From NCBI RefSeq assembly GCF_029626265.1, contig NZ_JARUBN010000001.1, positions 7,691,001 through 7,755,000 of the forward strand: a stretch of DNA of 64,000 nucleotides. The letters run 5' to 3'. Positions 7,974-15,151 of the stretch are shown piece after piece. This stretch comes from Micromonospora sp. WMMD1102. Lineage in GTDB: Bacteria > Actinomycetota > Actinomycetes > Mycobacteriales > Micromonosporaceae. The number at the start of each line of letters is the position of its first letter. Position 1 is the stretch's first letter. The notes beneath the pieces are model-generated. The model did no database searches, had not been told where the DNA came from, and saw only the letters and a list, made by a program, of their open reading frames with translations. The position numbers and the translations under genes were made by a program.

Positions 7974-9242
7974 TTACTGCTTCCGCAGCGTTACCACTGT
8001 TTCTGACACCGGCCCTTTCTGATATTGGCGCGCGGATTTGTTTAAAGAAACGAGCGATCTGTTGACCTCAAATGGTACTTCCTCAACTAGATCCCAACCA
8101 CGACGCTCCGCCTCCTCTTTGCAGATTGCCCCCAAGTGGATGGGTAACTCTTTATAGTAGGAATCTTGCACTACGAGCGTCATTATTGCACCGGCAACAC
8201 AAACCCGCGATATCTCATCGAGGCTGCACGTGAGGTCGTCGAAGTACTGGCGGGCTTGCTTGAGGTAGTAGCCGTTCGATGCTCGGCTAGCGTGTGCGCT
8301 AATCTGCTCGAGCAGGCTGGATGCGACTGTACCGAGCGGTAGGCTGTCGGGCGTATTAGTTCGTATGAGGGTAGTGCCCATGAGTTCGGACCGAATCTCC
8401 CTATCCTCAAAAACGTTTACTCCTACCAGTGCAAATTCCCTTGCGTAGGCGATCGCGTAGTCAATCCGGGTTAGATACGGTGGCGAAGTCAATACTCTCC
8501 CCACACAGCTATCGGACAGCGGGAGGCTGCGAGACGAGCCTGTGGCGAGCACTACGGGCCCCGATGCATCTACTCGTTGTGGTAACCGATCCGCGATTCG
8601 CGATCGCTCGTTACGGACGAGCCCATCTAGCACGTCCAGTGGTACAGCTACTCTTGGCCGGTTTGGCCCCGTTCTGCGAATCCAAGTCGGGTTTGACCCC
8701 TGGAAACTGCCAGTGAGGGCGCGTACTACGTTGAAGAGTGACACGTAGGTTAAAGCGGACTGAGATTGTGGCAGTGATTCTGAATACCGCGTCCAATCCC
8801 GAAGCCTTGAGGCAGTCTCCGACTCGAACCATGAGAGCAAAGGGTCGGAGGGATCTAAGTCTCTGCTGCCGGGAGGCGAATCACCCTCAGAGATACTAAC
8901 GGCTCCCGATCTTAGCCGAAGCTGCGCGACAACATTCGCTACCGGATTTCGATCAACCCCTACCGACGCCAGCCCTATAAGACGTGCTGCTAGCGTAGTC
9001 GTCCCGCTTCCGTTCCATGGGTCTAGGATTGGCTCTTCGACTCGAATCGGGTGTCTTCTTAGTTCCCGGCAGGCCCACTCAAAGGAAAAGCCAGCATAGT
9101 AGGGGAAGATATCTGCAAGTCCGGACTTCTCGACCCGTGGCCGCTTTGGAGACAGTGATGTCTTGCCGGGAACGGAGGAAGCGGCATCAACCTGGAAGAG
9201 CGGTGCTTGGTTCGCCGTCTCGCCCTTCGTCTGCGCTGACAC
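7974..9242 (-). CDS. DNA methyltransferase, TSPPY type
   Basis: 422 residues. The SAM-binding motif DPWNGSGTT at 74-82 comes first and the catalytic TSPPY at 252-256 about 170 residues later, preceded by YAGFSFEWACREL (motif X-like). SPPY favours N4-cytosine methylation over N6-adenine, but I cannot fix the base or site. The long stretch between motifs could recognise the target. Start GTG 9242 has GAGGA seven bases upstream. It is the first gene of the methyltransferase-DUF262-HEPN set and would mark self DNA if the set is a restriction-like defence. Composition is low in G+C. Confidence 0.85.
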   Translation of the reverse strand: MSAQTKGETANQAPLFQVDAASSVPGKTSLSPKRPRVEKSGLADIFPYYAGFSFEWACRELRRHPIRVEEPILDPWNGSGTTTLAARLIGLASVGVDRNPVANVVAQLRLRSGAVSISEGDSPPGSRDLDPSDPLLSWFESETASRLRDWTRYSESLPQSQSALTYVSLFNVVRALTGSFQGSNPTWIRRTGPNRPRVAVPLDVLDGLVRNERSRIADRLPQRVDASGPVVLATGSSRSLPLSDSCVGRVLTSPPYLTRIDYAIAYAREFALVGVNVFEDREIRSELMGTTLIRTNTPDSLPLGTVASSLLEQISAHASRASNGYYLKQARQYFDDLTCSLDEISRVCVAGAIMTLVVQDSYYKELPIHLGAICKEEAERRGWDLVEEVPFEVNRSLVSLNKSARQYQKGPVSETVVTLRKQ

Positions 9243-9654
9243 CTGGTTCCTCGCTTCGTTTGGGTACCGCTGGTCAAGCTCATACGTTAGCTGCCGCCCA
9301 TGATCGTTGTCTCGCGCCTCTCGGTTCCTTCATTTGCGGCAGCCGGTTGTCTAGGGGGGTGTGGCGGGTTCAACCGGTTGACCAGGCCAGAAGCCAGGGA
9401 GGCGCCACCAGATCGAGGGTGCTTCGAAGGGCACCGTGCCATCGCCCAGTCCGCCTGCCCCCTGGGCTTGGACCACTGCAACTCGTGTGCTGCCGAATCC
9501 GGCTGTACCTGATCAAGAGCGCCGCTGCGCGGCGCCGCGCCGGGGCGGCAGGCCGCCCGGCGGAGCACCGCCCCGGACCGCTTCGCGGCCGGGGCGGGAA
9601 GCCCCCGAACCCTGGCGGGAACCGCCCCCGCGCCCCCGACTGGCTGCCAGACGG
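9243..9654. other. Non-coding stretch with G+C-rich hairpins
   Basis: No convincing gene. The left part is normal sequence that must hold the promoter of the methyltransferase operon. From about 9510 to 9640 the DNA turns very rich in G+C with several short self-complementary runs (for example GGCGCCGCGCC and CCGCTTCGCGGCCGG), which could act as a terminator or be junction debris. Confidence 0.4.
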
Positions 9655-10008
9655 TCACCACAACTCGTCAATCTTGGCGACGTCTGCCCTGAATCGACGG
9701 GCGTCCCGTGATGGCAGTACGGAAGCCGCAGCTTCAAGGATCTGACGAACCTCTCGCAGGTCCGGGCAACACTCCAAGATGCCACAGCCGTACTGGGGGT
9801 CCCACAGCCGGTGCCACGGGTCCTGGACGAAGTCCGCCCACGCCCGAAGCGCCCGCGCGACGGCACCTTCCGTGAAACGGGAGCGTTCCAGGTATGCGAT
9901 GGCTTGGAGCCCTCGGTATGAGAGGCCGGCTACGCGAAACGTAAGGCCGTCCAGCTGTCGGGCACGAAGCTTGGAAGCTCGCACCTGCCTCGGGCGCCTA
10001 CGCGGCAT
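9655..10008 (-). CDS. Conserved hypothetical protein at AICE right end
   Basis: A 117-residue basic protein, last gene before the att site. It begins MPRRRPRQVRASKLRA and has mixed helical segments and a cysteine pair (GCGILECC). I chose ATG 10008 because AAGGG lies just upstream and the extended reading to 10122 has the low-complexity look of a shadow. I recognise no domain. It could be cargo or an old chromosomal gene fragment brought with the element. Confidence 0.55.
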   Translation of the reverse strand: MPRRRPRQVRASKLRARQLDGLTFRVAGLSYRGLQAIAYLERSRFTEGAVARALRAWADFVQDPWHRLWDPQYGCGILECCPDLREVRQILEAAASVLPSRDARRFRADVAKIDELW

Positions 10009-10312
10009 GACCCTTCTGGATGATCTGCATACCTCGACAATCCCACAGCCTCGCGGCGGTACGGAAGCCGGCAGGGCTGGCCGCCGTCGAGGTTGGGGCT
10101 TCCGGCTGCCGCGCCAGTCCACACCCCGGACTGGCTTGCCACCGAGCGCCCCGGGTCACTGCCCGTCGTGGGCGTCCAGGCGTACCGGGCCGTCGCCCGT
10201 GCCCCCTACGTGCCCGTAGCGCCGGGAAGCCACGGGGAACGACGGTCACCTGCGGGCACCGTGACCAGGAGTGCGGCCCGTTGACCTTGGCTCGGATCGG
10301 CGCCTCAGCGAG

Positions 10313-10358
10313 TTCCCAAGCTGACAGTGCGGGTTCGATTCCCGTCACCCGCTCCAAC
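10313..10358 (+). repeat. att repeat 1: tRNA-Gly(CCC) 3' half
   Basis: A 46-bp direct repeat, identical to 11784-11829. It contains the 3' strand of the anticodon arm (TTCCCAAGCTGA, CCC anticodon), the T arm and the acceptor end with CCA of a tRNA-Gly. The 5' half of the tRNA is missing, so this is a right-hand attachment site of an element integrated by a tyrosine recombinase and is not a working tRNA. Confidence 0.85.
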
Positions 10359-10360
10359 AA

Positions 10361-10402
10361 CGAAGGCCCTGGTCAGGACATCAGTCCCAGCCAGGGCCTT
10401 CG
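10361..10402. terminator. Hairpin after att repeat 1
   Basis: CGAAGGCCCTGG (10361-10372) and CCAGGGCCTTCG (10391-10402) pair perfectly over 12 bp around an 18-base loop. It is a tRNA terminator-like hairpin, copied together with the att repeat (compare 11834-11869). Confidence 0.7.
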
Positions 10403-10477
10403 ATATTCAGGATCCATACTCACGTCGTGCGCCATGAGCACCGGTACACCTGGGCGTCGGCCCTGTCGTCGTCCGTG

Positions 10478-10897
10478 CTAGCGACGACCGACCGTGAATG
10501 CTGCTACATACTCTTGTTCTGCAAACGTCATGCGCCACTCGTAGCGACCCGGCGCGAGGGGAAGGGATGGGACGTTGAAAGCGAAAGAAGCATCAAGCAT
10601 TGTGCCAGGGGCCAACCCGGGTGGTCGCCCGACCTCGACGCCGGCCTCGGTTGCAATGGAGGCTTCACCGTCTGCTGTAGGGACCTTGACTGGCCGCCCA
10701 TCCGAGTCCAGTAGCTGTAGCTTGAGGGGGAGGCGCTGGTTTGCCCGATCCCATGGGATCTTGATCAGGACTGCAACGGCATGGGGCGCGGTGGGGGAGG
10801 ACGTAACGGACCAACCTGCCCCCAGCATGTGGACTTTGCCAGACTCAGCCTGCGCAGCGTCGCAGAGGATGAGCTGCGCTTCGACGGGTGAAGCCAT
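10478..10897 (-). CDS. DUF6941-family protein
   Basis: 139 residues starting EAQLILCDAAQAESGKVHMLGAGWSV, the typical opening of the DUF6941 family (LCDxAxxxxGKxxxLGAG). The rest is beta-rich (LPLKLQLLDSDGRPV, GRYEWRMTFAEQEYVAAF), suggesting a small beta-sandwich. No signal peptide or membrane helix. The start at 10897 shares a base with the stop of the 64-residue gene upstream, so they form an operon. Family function is unknown. Confidence 0.8.
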   Translation of the reverse strand: MASPVEAQLILCDAAQAESGKVHMLGAGWSVTSSPTAPHAVAVLIKIPWDRANQRLPLKLQLLDSDGRPVKVPTADGEASIATEAGVEVGRPPGLAPGTMLDASFAFNVPSLPLAPGRYEWRMTFAEQEYVAAFTVGRR

Positions 10898-11091
10898 CAG
10901 TGGGCGGGTAACTCTCGCGTCGACTTGTTGGTCAGGTTGCTGATGATCTGCTCCACCCGTCCCGGTAGCTTCAGGTACGAGGTGTTTGACCAGGTCGGCC
11001 GCCCTGTGACGCCCTTCTCGCCCCGGTTGAACGCCTCTATGATCTTGTCTACCGGCTCGTCAGCCTCATAGAACTCGTCGTTGCTGGCCAT
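10897..11091 (-). CDS. Small acidic protein, antitoxin-like position
   Basis: 64 residues, acidic at the N-terminus (NDEFYEADEPVDKIIEAF) with a basic, asparagine-rich tail (EQIISNLTNKSTREL). It lies 32 bases downstream of the BrnT-like gene and is coupled to DUF6941. A small acidic partner after a BrnT-like toxin would suit an antitoxin, but it lacks the ribbon-helix-helix of BrnA. I do not recognise the family with certainty. Confidence 0.6.
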   Translation of the reverse strand: MASNDEFYEADEPVDKIIEAFNRGEKGVTGRPTWSNTSYLKLPGRVEQIISNLTNKSTRELPAH

Positions 11092-11123
11092 GGGGTCATC
11101 ATCCCTTCTCCTGGTGTGGCTGG

Positions 11124-11411
11124 CTAGCTATCAACAAAGTAAGCGCTGCCTAGGTTCCAAACGTCCCCAATCGGGTCATCGGATGGATATAGGACAACCA
11201 GGGCGCGTCTTCCTCGAAGCTCGACCTGGATGATCGCTCGCTCCCCACGATGTTCATCGATGTCCCAGCTGTACGTCAACCCGGCAACGCAGACCACGGC
11301 GTCCCGTACCTCGTCGCAGGTCAGTTGATGTTTGGCCGCAATCTTCTCCGCGGTTCGCCAGCTGATGTTGAGCACTGCCACCCAGACGGCACGCCGAGCC
11401 ATCGTCACCAC
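11124..11411 (-). CDS. BrnT-like small protein, possible toxin
   Basis: 95 residues. The order is short N-terminus, ISWRTAEKIAAKHQLTCDEV, AGLTYSWDIDEHRGERAIIQVELRGRRALVVLYPSDD, ending WNLGSAYFV. The opening helix followed by a twisted sheet with paired basic residues is like BrnT/RelE-fold toxins, which cleave RNA. A likely start is the internal ATG five codons in (MARRAVWV). It is the first gene of a three-gene operon between the two att repeats. The toxin role is inferred from fold-like pattern only. Confidence 0.55.
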   Translation of the reverse strand: MVTMARRAVWVAVLNISWRTAEKIAAKHQLTCDEVRDAVVCVAGLTYSWDIDEHRGERAIIQVELRGRRALVVLYPSDDPIGDVWNLGSAYFVDS

Positions 11412-11430
11412 CGTGAATCTCGCGAGAGGC

Positions 11431-11685
11431 TTAGGGTAGATATCTCAGTGTTCTGGCCGCTACTGGCTGTTGGGTGGATAGGTCGGGCCGATACTCGCCT
11501 TTGATGGCCCGCATGACTATTGATACAGGTGAACCGAGCTGAGGAGGCTGCGCTGTAACGGCAGCCGAGGAAACCCCATGGATAAGATCAACTGGTATCC
11601 GCAAAGCGACGCCAGCACCGATGGCTATCGACTTCCACGCCTCGCGCGTGAGGTCGACCAAGCGCTCATGTCGACGGCGTGCCAT
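11431..11685 (-). CDS. Hypothetical protein next to att repeat 2
   Basis: An 84-residue basic protein from ATG 11685 with a helical N-terminus (VDLTREAWKSIAIGAGVALRIPVDLI) and no recognised domain. It ends 20 bases before the BrnT-like gene and could be cotranscribed with it. The reading is plausible in codon use but unsupported by a strong ribosome site, so it may be a remnant of a longer gene cut by the att junction. Confidence 0.4.
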   Translation of the reverse strand: MARRRHERLVDLTREAWKSIAIGAGVALRIPVDLIHGVSSAAVTAQPPQLGSPVSIVMRAIKGEYRPDLSTQQPVAARTLRYLP

Positions 11686-11783
11686 TAACGTGCCATTGGG
11701 CCAGGACAGCGGAGGCCGTCCGGGGCCGCTAGATGATCGCCGTGACCAGGGCGCCAGTTGGTCAGGCGGCCTACCTTCGACAC

Positions 11784-11829
11784 TTCCCAAGCTGACAGTG
11801 CGGGTTCGATTCCCGTCACCCGCTCCAAC
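11784..11829 (+). repeat. att repeat 2: tRNA-Gly(CCC) 3' half
   Basis: This is identical over 46 bp to 10313-10358 and again lacks the 5' half of the tRNA. It marks the outermost boundary of insertions at this tRNA-Gly. The sequence beyond it should be the original chromosomal flank or a further decayed element. Confidence 0.85.
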
Positions 11830-11833
11830 CGAA

Positions 11834-11869
11834 AGGCCCTGGTCAGGACATCAGTCCCAGCCAGGGCCT
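11834..11869. terminator. Hairpin after att repeat 2
   Basis: AGGCCCTGG and CCAGGGCCT pair around the same 18-base loop as the hairpin at 10361-10402, so the tRNA 3' end and its terminator are duplicated as one unit. Confidence 0.65.
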
Positions 11870-11916
11870 CTGATATGCTCCGAGCCGCGATCATGCTTTG
11901 GGCCATCCACGGGCCA

Positions 11917-12056
11917 TTAGCGCCGCCGGGCCACCGCGCCGGCCATCCCGTCGTCCGGGTCGTCGCCGCGCCGCTTGCCCCTGCCCGCCTTCTTCGGCCC
12001 GTCGCCCTTTTTCGAGGTGTCGCTCTTCTTCGGCTTGCCGCCCTTGCCTCGGACCG
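11917..12056 (-). pseudogene. Truncated 3' end of a gene, lysine-rich tail
   Basis: A minus-strand reading of about 45 codons ends at TAA 11917-11919 and codes for a Lys/Arg/Gly-rich tail ([18 protein letters not shown], then [12 protein letters not shown]). A stop is met at the junction with the ISAs1 fragment, so the upstream part is lost. The other AICE here has its integrase ending close to its att site on the minus strand, so this may be the tail of a deleted integrase; the evidence is position only. Confidence 0.35.
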
Positions 12057-12062
12057 CTCACG

Positions 12063-12431
12063 CTGGACTTGCCGTACGCGGTTCAGGCGCTGCGGATCCG
12101 ACGCCGCCGGTACAACGCGGCCACCGGCCACTGGTCCACCGTCACCGTGTACGCAATCACCAGCCTTACCGCAGCTCAGGCCAGCCCTGCCGACGTGGCC
12201 GACTGGCTACGCGGACACTGGGCCATCGAGGTACTTCACCATGTTCGCGACACCACCTACCGCGAGGACGCCAGCCGGCTGCGGACGGGCAACGCATCCC
12301 GCGCCCTAGCCACCCTCCGCAACACCGCAATCAGCCTTCTCCGCCTGGACGGCGTCACCTCGATCGCGCCAGCCCTCCGCCGAAACGGCCGAGACCCGTA
12401 CCGATCCCTACGACTCCTTGGACTTGTCTAA
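12063..12431 (+). pseudogene. ISAs1-family transposase, C-terminal fragment
   Basis: About 122 residues of the C-terminal part of an ISAs1-type DDE transposase: [38 protein letters not shown] (with the final catalytic glutamate), [16 protein letters not shown] and an ending close to the family's usual RDPxRxLxLLGL. A full enzyme is about 370 residues; the N-terminal two thirds are gone, replaced by the minus-strand remnant at 11917-12056. No terminal inverted repeats were found. Confidence 0.85.
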
Positions 12432-12882
12432 AACGGGCATATCTCGACCTTGCGAAAGCCCTGGATCGGTCTGAGAGTGGTGGAGGTTCGTCGCTGGCGG
12501 CCGGCCACGCCGTGCCCGAGCGACGCGGCGCAGAAAAGGGCACGCCGGGTCCGCGCAGCGGGTTTCGGCCGTCGGGGCCGGGGTGGCCGGCGCGATTGTG
12601 CCGGGCTGCTCCTCCAAGCTCAAGGGCGCTACGTATCGCAAGCGACGGCCCTGCGGGCCGCACTTGACCTCAGAGCCTCTGCGACCCTTGGGCAGGAGTC
12701 GTGGGCAGGCCGATGGCCTGCCCTTACATGGAGCGCGCCGTCACCCCCGTCCCCGACTCGTCGCCGTTCACCAGGAAGTCAAGGTCCGCTTGACGTGGCA
12801 AGCCGGGCGGCGGCCCGCTTCCACGTTTGGGCGGGTCGATGGCAGACGGGATGGCCAAAGGGTGGTCTCGCTTTGCGGCGGT
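12432..12882. other. Non-coding stretch
   Basis: I see no supportable gene. Open frames here have the composition of chance G+C-rich readings and no ribosome sites. It may be decayed insertion-sequence or chromosomal DNA. Confidence 0.4.
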
Positions 12883-13371
12883 TCAGAACCAGGGGAGCTG
12901 ATCGCTGAGGTCGGTGAGGTTGCCTAGGGCGCCGGGCAGCGCGGTGAGCTGGTTGCCGTGCAGGTAGAGCCCGGTGAGGTTGGTGAGGTTGCCCAGTGTG
13001 TCGGGCAGCGCGGTGAGCTGGTTGCTGGTCAGGTGGAGCTTGGTGAGGTTGGTGAGGTTGCCCAGTGTGTCGGGCAGCGCGGTGAGCTGGTTGCTGGTCA
13101 GGTGGAGCTTGGTGAGGTTGGTGAGGTTGCCCAGTGTGTCGGGCAGCGCGGTGAGCTGGTTGTGGGCCAGGTAGAGGTTGGTGAGGTTGGTGAGGTTGCC
13201 CAGTGTGTCGGGCAGCGCGGTGAGCTCGTTGTCGTACAGGTGGAGCTCGGTGAGGTTGGTGAGGTTGCCCAGCGTCTCGGGCAGGAACGCCAATTCAAGC
13301 TCAGCAAGATTCAACGAAGAGGCACCGCGACGCAGTGCTTTCTGAATCCGATCGTCGACCTTCGAAGCCAC
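12883..13371 (-). CDS. Leucine-rich-repeat protein
   Basis: 162 residues. After a short basic helix (DDRIQKALRRGASSLNLAEL) come six LRR units of 23 residues with the pattern LxLxxNxLTALPDTLGNLTNLT, the typical bacterial/plant-like LRR. There is no signal peptide, so it is probably cytoplasmic. GTG 13371 has GGAGG eight bases upstream. Adjacent units are almost identical at DNA level, so repeat number can change by slippage or recombination. There is no capping domain at the C-terminus, which ends abruptly after ALGNLTDL; it may be a shortened form of a larger protein. Confidence 0.8.
   Translation of the reverse strand: MASKVDDRIQKALRRGASSLNLAELELAFLPETLGNLTNLTELHLYDNELTALPDTLGNLTNLTNLYLAHNQLTALPDTLGNLTNLTKLHLTSNQLTALPDTLGNLTNLTKLHLTSNQLTALPDTLGNLTNLTGLYLHGNQLTALPGALGNLTDLSDQLPWF
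12915..13271 (-). repeat. 69-bp tandem repeats encoding LRR units
   Basis: The string GAGGTTGCCCAG recurs at 12984, 13053, 13122, 13191 and 13260, exactly 69 bases apart. The two central units (13053-13190) are nearly identical, which points to recent expansion. All copies stay in frame. Confidence 0.9.
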
Positions 13372-13659
13372 GCGATCAACCTCCAGTACGTCCGATTACC
13401 GCTACCTCGGGAACCACAAACAGACGTTGGCGCCAGGATTACTCGAATAGCCGGCGCCAGACGATACCGCAGCCCGGAAGGCCCGACTGACAGCAGTCGG
13501 GTCGGACGGTGGCGTGTTGACGAGCGCTGGCATGGACGAAGTTCGGAGCGTGCAGCCGTTCCCGGCGTGTGCGGACGCGATGCGCGGAGCTTGTAAGCGA
13601 GACGTCGAGACACGTCCTTCGCCTTCTGCCTGGTGTGAACTGATGTTTGGACCGGTGCT

Positions 13660-14014
13660 TTGGACCGGTGTGATCCGCGCGCATCCCGGAATGGCGGCCA
13701 CGAACCTGCTGCGCCCGGCCGGCGAACGCCCCTGGATCGAGGCGCTCCAGCGGAGAGTCGTCAACCTGCTTTCGCAGAGCGAGGAGGACGGGGCGCTGCC
13801 CACCCTCTACGCGGCGGTGGCGGACATCCCGGGCAACAGCTACGCCGGCCCGACCGGCTTCCTGCAGACGCGCGGTGGGGCCAGGCTGGTTGGCCGCTCC
13901 GCAGCTGCCCGCGACGACGCCCTCGCACGGCGCCTGTGGACGGCCTCCGAGCAGCTCACCGGGGTCACCTTCCCGCTGACCGGCAGCATCAGGAACGCTG
14001 GAGCACCGCTGTAG
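13660..14014 (+). pseudogene. Short-chain dehydrogenase, C-terminal fragment
   Basis: About 115 residues match the C-terminal third of a retinol-dehydrogenase-like SDR: VIRAHPGMAATNLLRP, then GALPTLYAAVADIPGNSYAGP. The GxxxGxG cofactor site and the YxxxK catalytic pair are missing, and the upstream codons (13514-13660) look unrelated. It is therefore a truncated gene that marks the edge of the rearranged zone before the intact chromosome resumes. Confidence 0.7.
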
Positions 14015-14194
14015 GGACAGCCCTACCCGTACTCGGCCCGCTGGCGGTAGTGACCCAGCGGACCCTGAACTGATGTTCGGCTGGCGCAGCTCTACCTACA
14101 GCAGCGGCTCAGCCGGCGCCCGGTGGTGGCGGTGCTCGGCACCGGGCTGATCTGGGGCGTCTGACGCGGCGGGACGCCGTGGTGTGATGGAAGT

Positions 14195-14602
14195 GTGAGT
14201 CGGGCCGCTGAGGAGAACAACCGCCGGATGCTTCGGGCCCGGGACGCGATGGACCGGGCGTACGCGCAGCCGCTGGACGTACCGGCGCTGGCCCGGATCG
14301 CGCACGTCTCGGAGGCGCACTTCACGCGTACCTTCCGGGCGACGTTCGGCGAGACGCCGCACCGCTACCTCCAGCGGCGTCGGGTCGAGCGGGCGATGTT
14401 CCTGCTCCGGGAGACCGACCGCAGTGTCACCGACATCTGCTTCGGTGTCGGTTTCGGCAGCCTCGGCACCTTCAGCCGTACCTTCCGGGAGATCGTCGGC
14501 AGCTCCCCGAGGGAGTACCGGAAGGAGCGCCCGGCAGCGCCCCCGAACGTGCCGAACTGTTTCACGATGGCCTGGACGAGACCCACCGTCGATCTGCGCT
14601 GA
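14195..14602 (+). CDS. AraC-family transcriptional regulator, short form
   Basis: A 135-residue protein consisting almost only of the AraC DNA-binding domain: ALARIAHVSEAHFTRTFRATFGETP and the second helix-turn-helix (SVTDICFGVGFGSLGTFSRTF with GSSPREYR). There is no sensor domain. It starts at GTG 14195. It is followed after 65 bases by a glyoxalase-like gene, a common pair in which the AraC protein controls the VOC protein. Cytoplasmic. Confidence 0.88.
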   Translation: MSRAAEENNRRMLRARDAMDRAYAQPLDVPALARIAHVSEAHFTRTFRATFGETPHRYLQRRRVERAMFLLRETDRSVTDICFGVGFGSLGTFSRTFREIVGSSPREYRKERPAAPPNVPNCFTMAWTRPTVDLR

Positions 14603-14667
14603 GCTGCGGATACGGCACAGCAGACTGAGCAGTTTCGGATAAGTTCTCGGCCCGGCCGATCCGTAGC

Positions 14668-15087
14668 GTGATGGGCATGTTCAACGCCATCACGCACTCG
14701 CAGATTTTCGTCCTCGACCAGGACGAGGCCCTTGACTTCTACGTCGGCAAGCTCGGCCTGGAGGTCAATACCGACACCGATCTCGGTTTCATGCGCTGGT
14801 TGACCGTCAACGTCCCCGGCGACCCGGAGCGGCAGATCCTGCTGACGACGCCGGGGCCGCCGGCCCTGTCCGAGGAGACGGCGCAGCAGGTACGCGAGCT
14901 GCTGACGAAGGGCGCGACCGGTGGCTGGTTGATCTTCAGTACGGACGACTGCCGGAAGACGTACGAGACGCTGCTCGGCAAGGGTGTCGAGTTCACCGAG
15001 GAGCCGACCGAGCGGCCGTACGGTATCGACTGCGGCCTGCGCGACCCGTTCGGCAACAGCATCCGGTTTACCCAGCCGACGTCCTGA
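14668..15087 (+). CDS. VOC-superfamily (glyoxalase-like) protein
   Basis: Up to 139 residues. It is a two-module beta-alpha-beta-beta-beta fold of the vicinal oxygen chelate type: ALDFYVGKLGLEV near the start and the ending DPFGNSIRFTQ typical of the second module. Several in-frame starts crowd the N-terminus; the one giving MFNAITHSQIF is most like relatives. It may act on a toxic metabolite or serve as a resistance or dioxygenase-like protein; the substrate is unknown. Likely cotranscribed with the AraC gene. Confidence 0.85.
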   Translation: MMGMFNAITHSQIFVLDQDEALDFYVGKLGLEVNTDTDLGFMRWLTVNVPGDPERQILLTTPGPPALSEETAQQVRELLTKGATGGWLIFSTDDCRKTYETLLGKGVEFTEEPTERPYGIDCGLRDPFGNSIRFTQPTS

Positions 15088-15151
15088 ACCCGCTACCGCT
15101 GCGGGGCCCGGTCGGGACGGCACGAACGTCCGACCGGGCCCCGAGCCCCGC

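Larger units (their letters stand above)
1..10358. mobile_element. AICE in tRNA-Gly(CCC), right part only
   Basis: The block holds a TraB-like FtsK translocase, small transfer genes, a KorSA-like GntR regulator, DUF6907-like proteins and cargo. It ends at 10313-10358 in a tRNA-Gly 3' fragment. This is the layout of pSAM2-like actinomycete integrative and conjugative elements. The intact tRNA, integrase and replication genes are expected left of the window, because the tRNA fragment points rightwards. Cargo at 6097-9242 is clearly poorer in G+C than its surroundings. The left boundary is not visible. Confidence 0.75.
10359..11829. mobile_element. Small segment between two tRNA-Gly att repeats
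   Basis: 1.47 kb bounded by identical tRNA-Gly 3' fragments, each followed by the same hairpin. It carries DUF6941, a small acidic protein, a BrnT-like protein and a hypothetical gene but no integrase. It is best read as a decayed second element or satellite stacked at the same tRNA, which could be mobilised by the neighbour's integrase; this is inference. Confidence 0.6.

Noticed and set aside
9287..9661. A 124-codon minus-strand gene
   Set aside because: Composition is that of a G+C-rich random frame, no ribosome site and no motif.
10313..10358. A tRNA-Gly gene
   Set aside because: Only the 3' half is present; D arm and 5' acceptor strand are missing, so it is an att fragment, as is 11784-11829.
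12915..13271. CRISPR array
   Set aside because: The repeats are contiguous, with no unique spacers, and encode in-frame LRR units.
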